Below are positions 13,485 through 13,705 of a stretch of DNA of 13,705 bases, piece by piece (the stretch's first letter is position 1; every line of letters begins with the position of its first letter). The notes below the pieces were generated by a model, which saw nothing but the letters and a program-made list of their open reading frames with translations, did no database searches and was not told where the DNA came from. The translations under genes and the position numbers were made by a program. The DNA lies in the NCBI GenBank assembly GCA_030531135.1, contig JAUNOJ010000021.1, positions 1 to 13,705 of the forward strand. Reading direction: 5' to 3'. This DNA comes from Sutterellaceae bacterium (GTDB lineage: Bacteria; Pseudomonadota; Gammaproteobacteria; Burkholderiales; Burkholderiaceae_F).

Positions 13485-13705
13485 TTATGCCGCCAAGGCG
13501 CAGCCCGAGAGCAGTGCCAGAATGCGGTCGCAATGATTGACTGCGGGACGCACGAAACTGGCGTCGTTGGCCGTGGCCGTCACGGCTCGGGGCTTGGCAG
13601 CCTGAGCCTTGGTAATGCGCACCGTGCCGTCGTCGCCGATGGAAAATTCCACGGCGGAGTCGCCTGCGGTCAACCCCAAAAAGTCGCGCACATTCTTCGG
13701 AACGG
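13485..13705 (-). CDS. AbrB/SpoVT (PrlF/MazE-like) DNA-binding protein, C-terminal part
   Basis: Seventy-three codons lie in the window and the start is beyond the right edge. The visible part begins VPKNVRDFLGLTAGDSAVEF and continues SIGDDGTVRI. This is the second half of the swapped-hairpin AbrB fold (consensus (I/V)PK.VR..LGL..GD), found in antitoxins such as PrlF and MazE and in transition-state regulators. A GTG at 13689-13691 lies inside the domain and is not a credible start. The tail (RPAVNHCDRILALLSGCALAA) is not familiar. The gene ends in its own terminator and the next gene is an oxidase, so no toxin follows it. It may be an orphan regulator, or have its partner upstream outside the window. 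Confidence 0.75.
   Translation of the reverse strand, partial: VPKNVRDFLGLTAGDSAVEFSIGDDGTVRITKAQAAKPRAVTATANDASFVRPAVNHCDRILALLSGCALAA

Noticed and set aside
13485..13691. A 68-residue protein starting at GTG 13689-13691
   Set aside because: That GTG encodes a Val inside the AbrB fold (PKNVRDFLGL). The frame stays open to the window edge, so the true start is outside.

Overview
The window looks like a chromosomal stretch from a betaproteobacterium of the order Burkholderiales, most likely a Sutterella/Parasutterella-type gut commensal. This is an inference. It rests on the alaC-hom-thrC gene order, an S6 start (MRHYE) of Burkholderiales type, a large classical autotransporter and a very large orphan cytosolic protein. 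No sequence search was possible. No phage genes, insertion sequences, integrases or CRISPR arrays were seen.

Left part (1-4600, all minus strand). Reading in the direction of transcription, a likely alaC-hom-thrC run makes threonine and alanine/glutamate. AlaC is a PLP aminotransferase, Hom makes homoserine, and ThrC makes threonine. Sixteen bases after the thrC stop codon begins a tRNA-Thr(UGU), followed 116 bp later by a tRNA-Thr(CGU). Each tRNA has its own promoter-like TAAAATGCGC element, and the second ends in a good intrinsic terminator. At the extreme left edge is the start of rpsF (ribosomal protein S6), with a promoter and a leader hairpin that resembles the S6:S18 autoregulatory box. 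Threonine synthesis and two of the tRNAs that use threonine therefore sit side by side.

Middle (4601-9050, plus strand). A PrxQ/BCP-type peroxiredoxin is divergent from alaC. It is followed by a 214-bp gap rich in inverted repeats, and then by a 1164-residue soluble protein that I do not recognise. The only visible domain signals are three weak Sel1/TPR-like helical segments in its middle and beta-rich regions around them. It is the best candidate in the window for something undescribed, and its leader shows mutually exclusive hairpins like those of an attenuator.

Right part (9050-13705, minus strand). A 901-residue autotransporter (signal peptide, beta-rich passenger, helix linker, 12-strand-type barrel ending in W) is bracketed by two strong terminators with the same stem sequence. 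Upstream lies a D-2-hydroxyacid/D-2-hydroxyglutarate dehydrogenase-type FAD oxidase. At the right edge is the C-terminal part of an AbrB/SpoVT-type (antitoxin-like) DNA-binding protein with its own terminator and no toxin gene following it.
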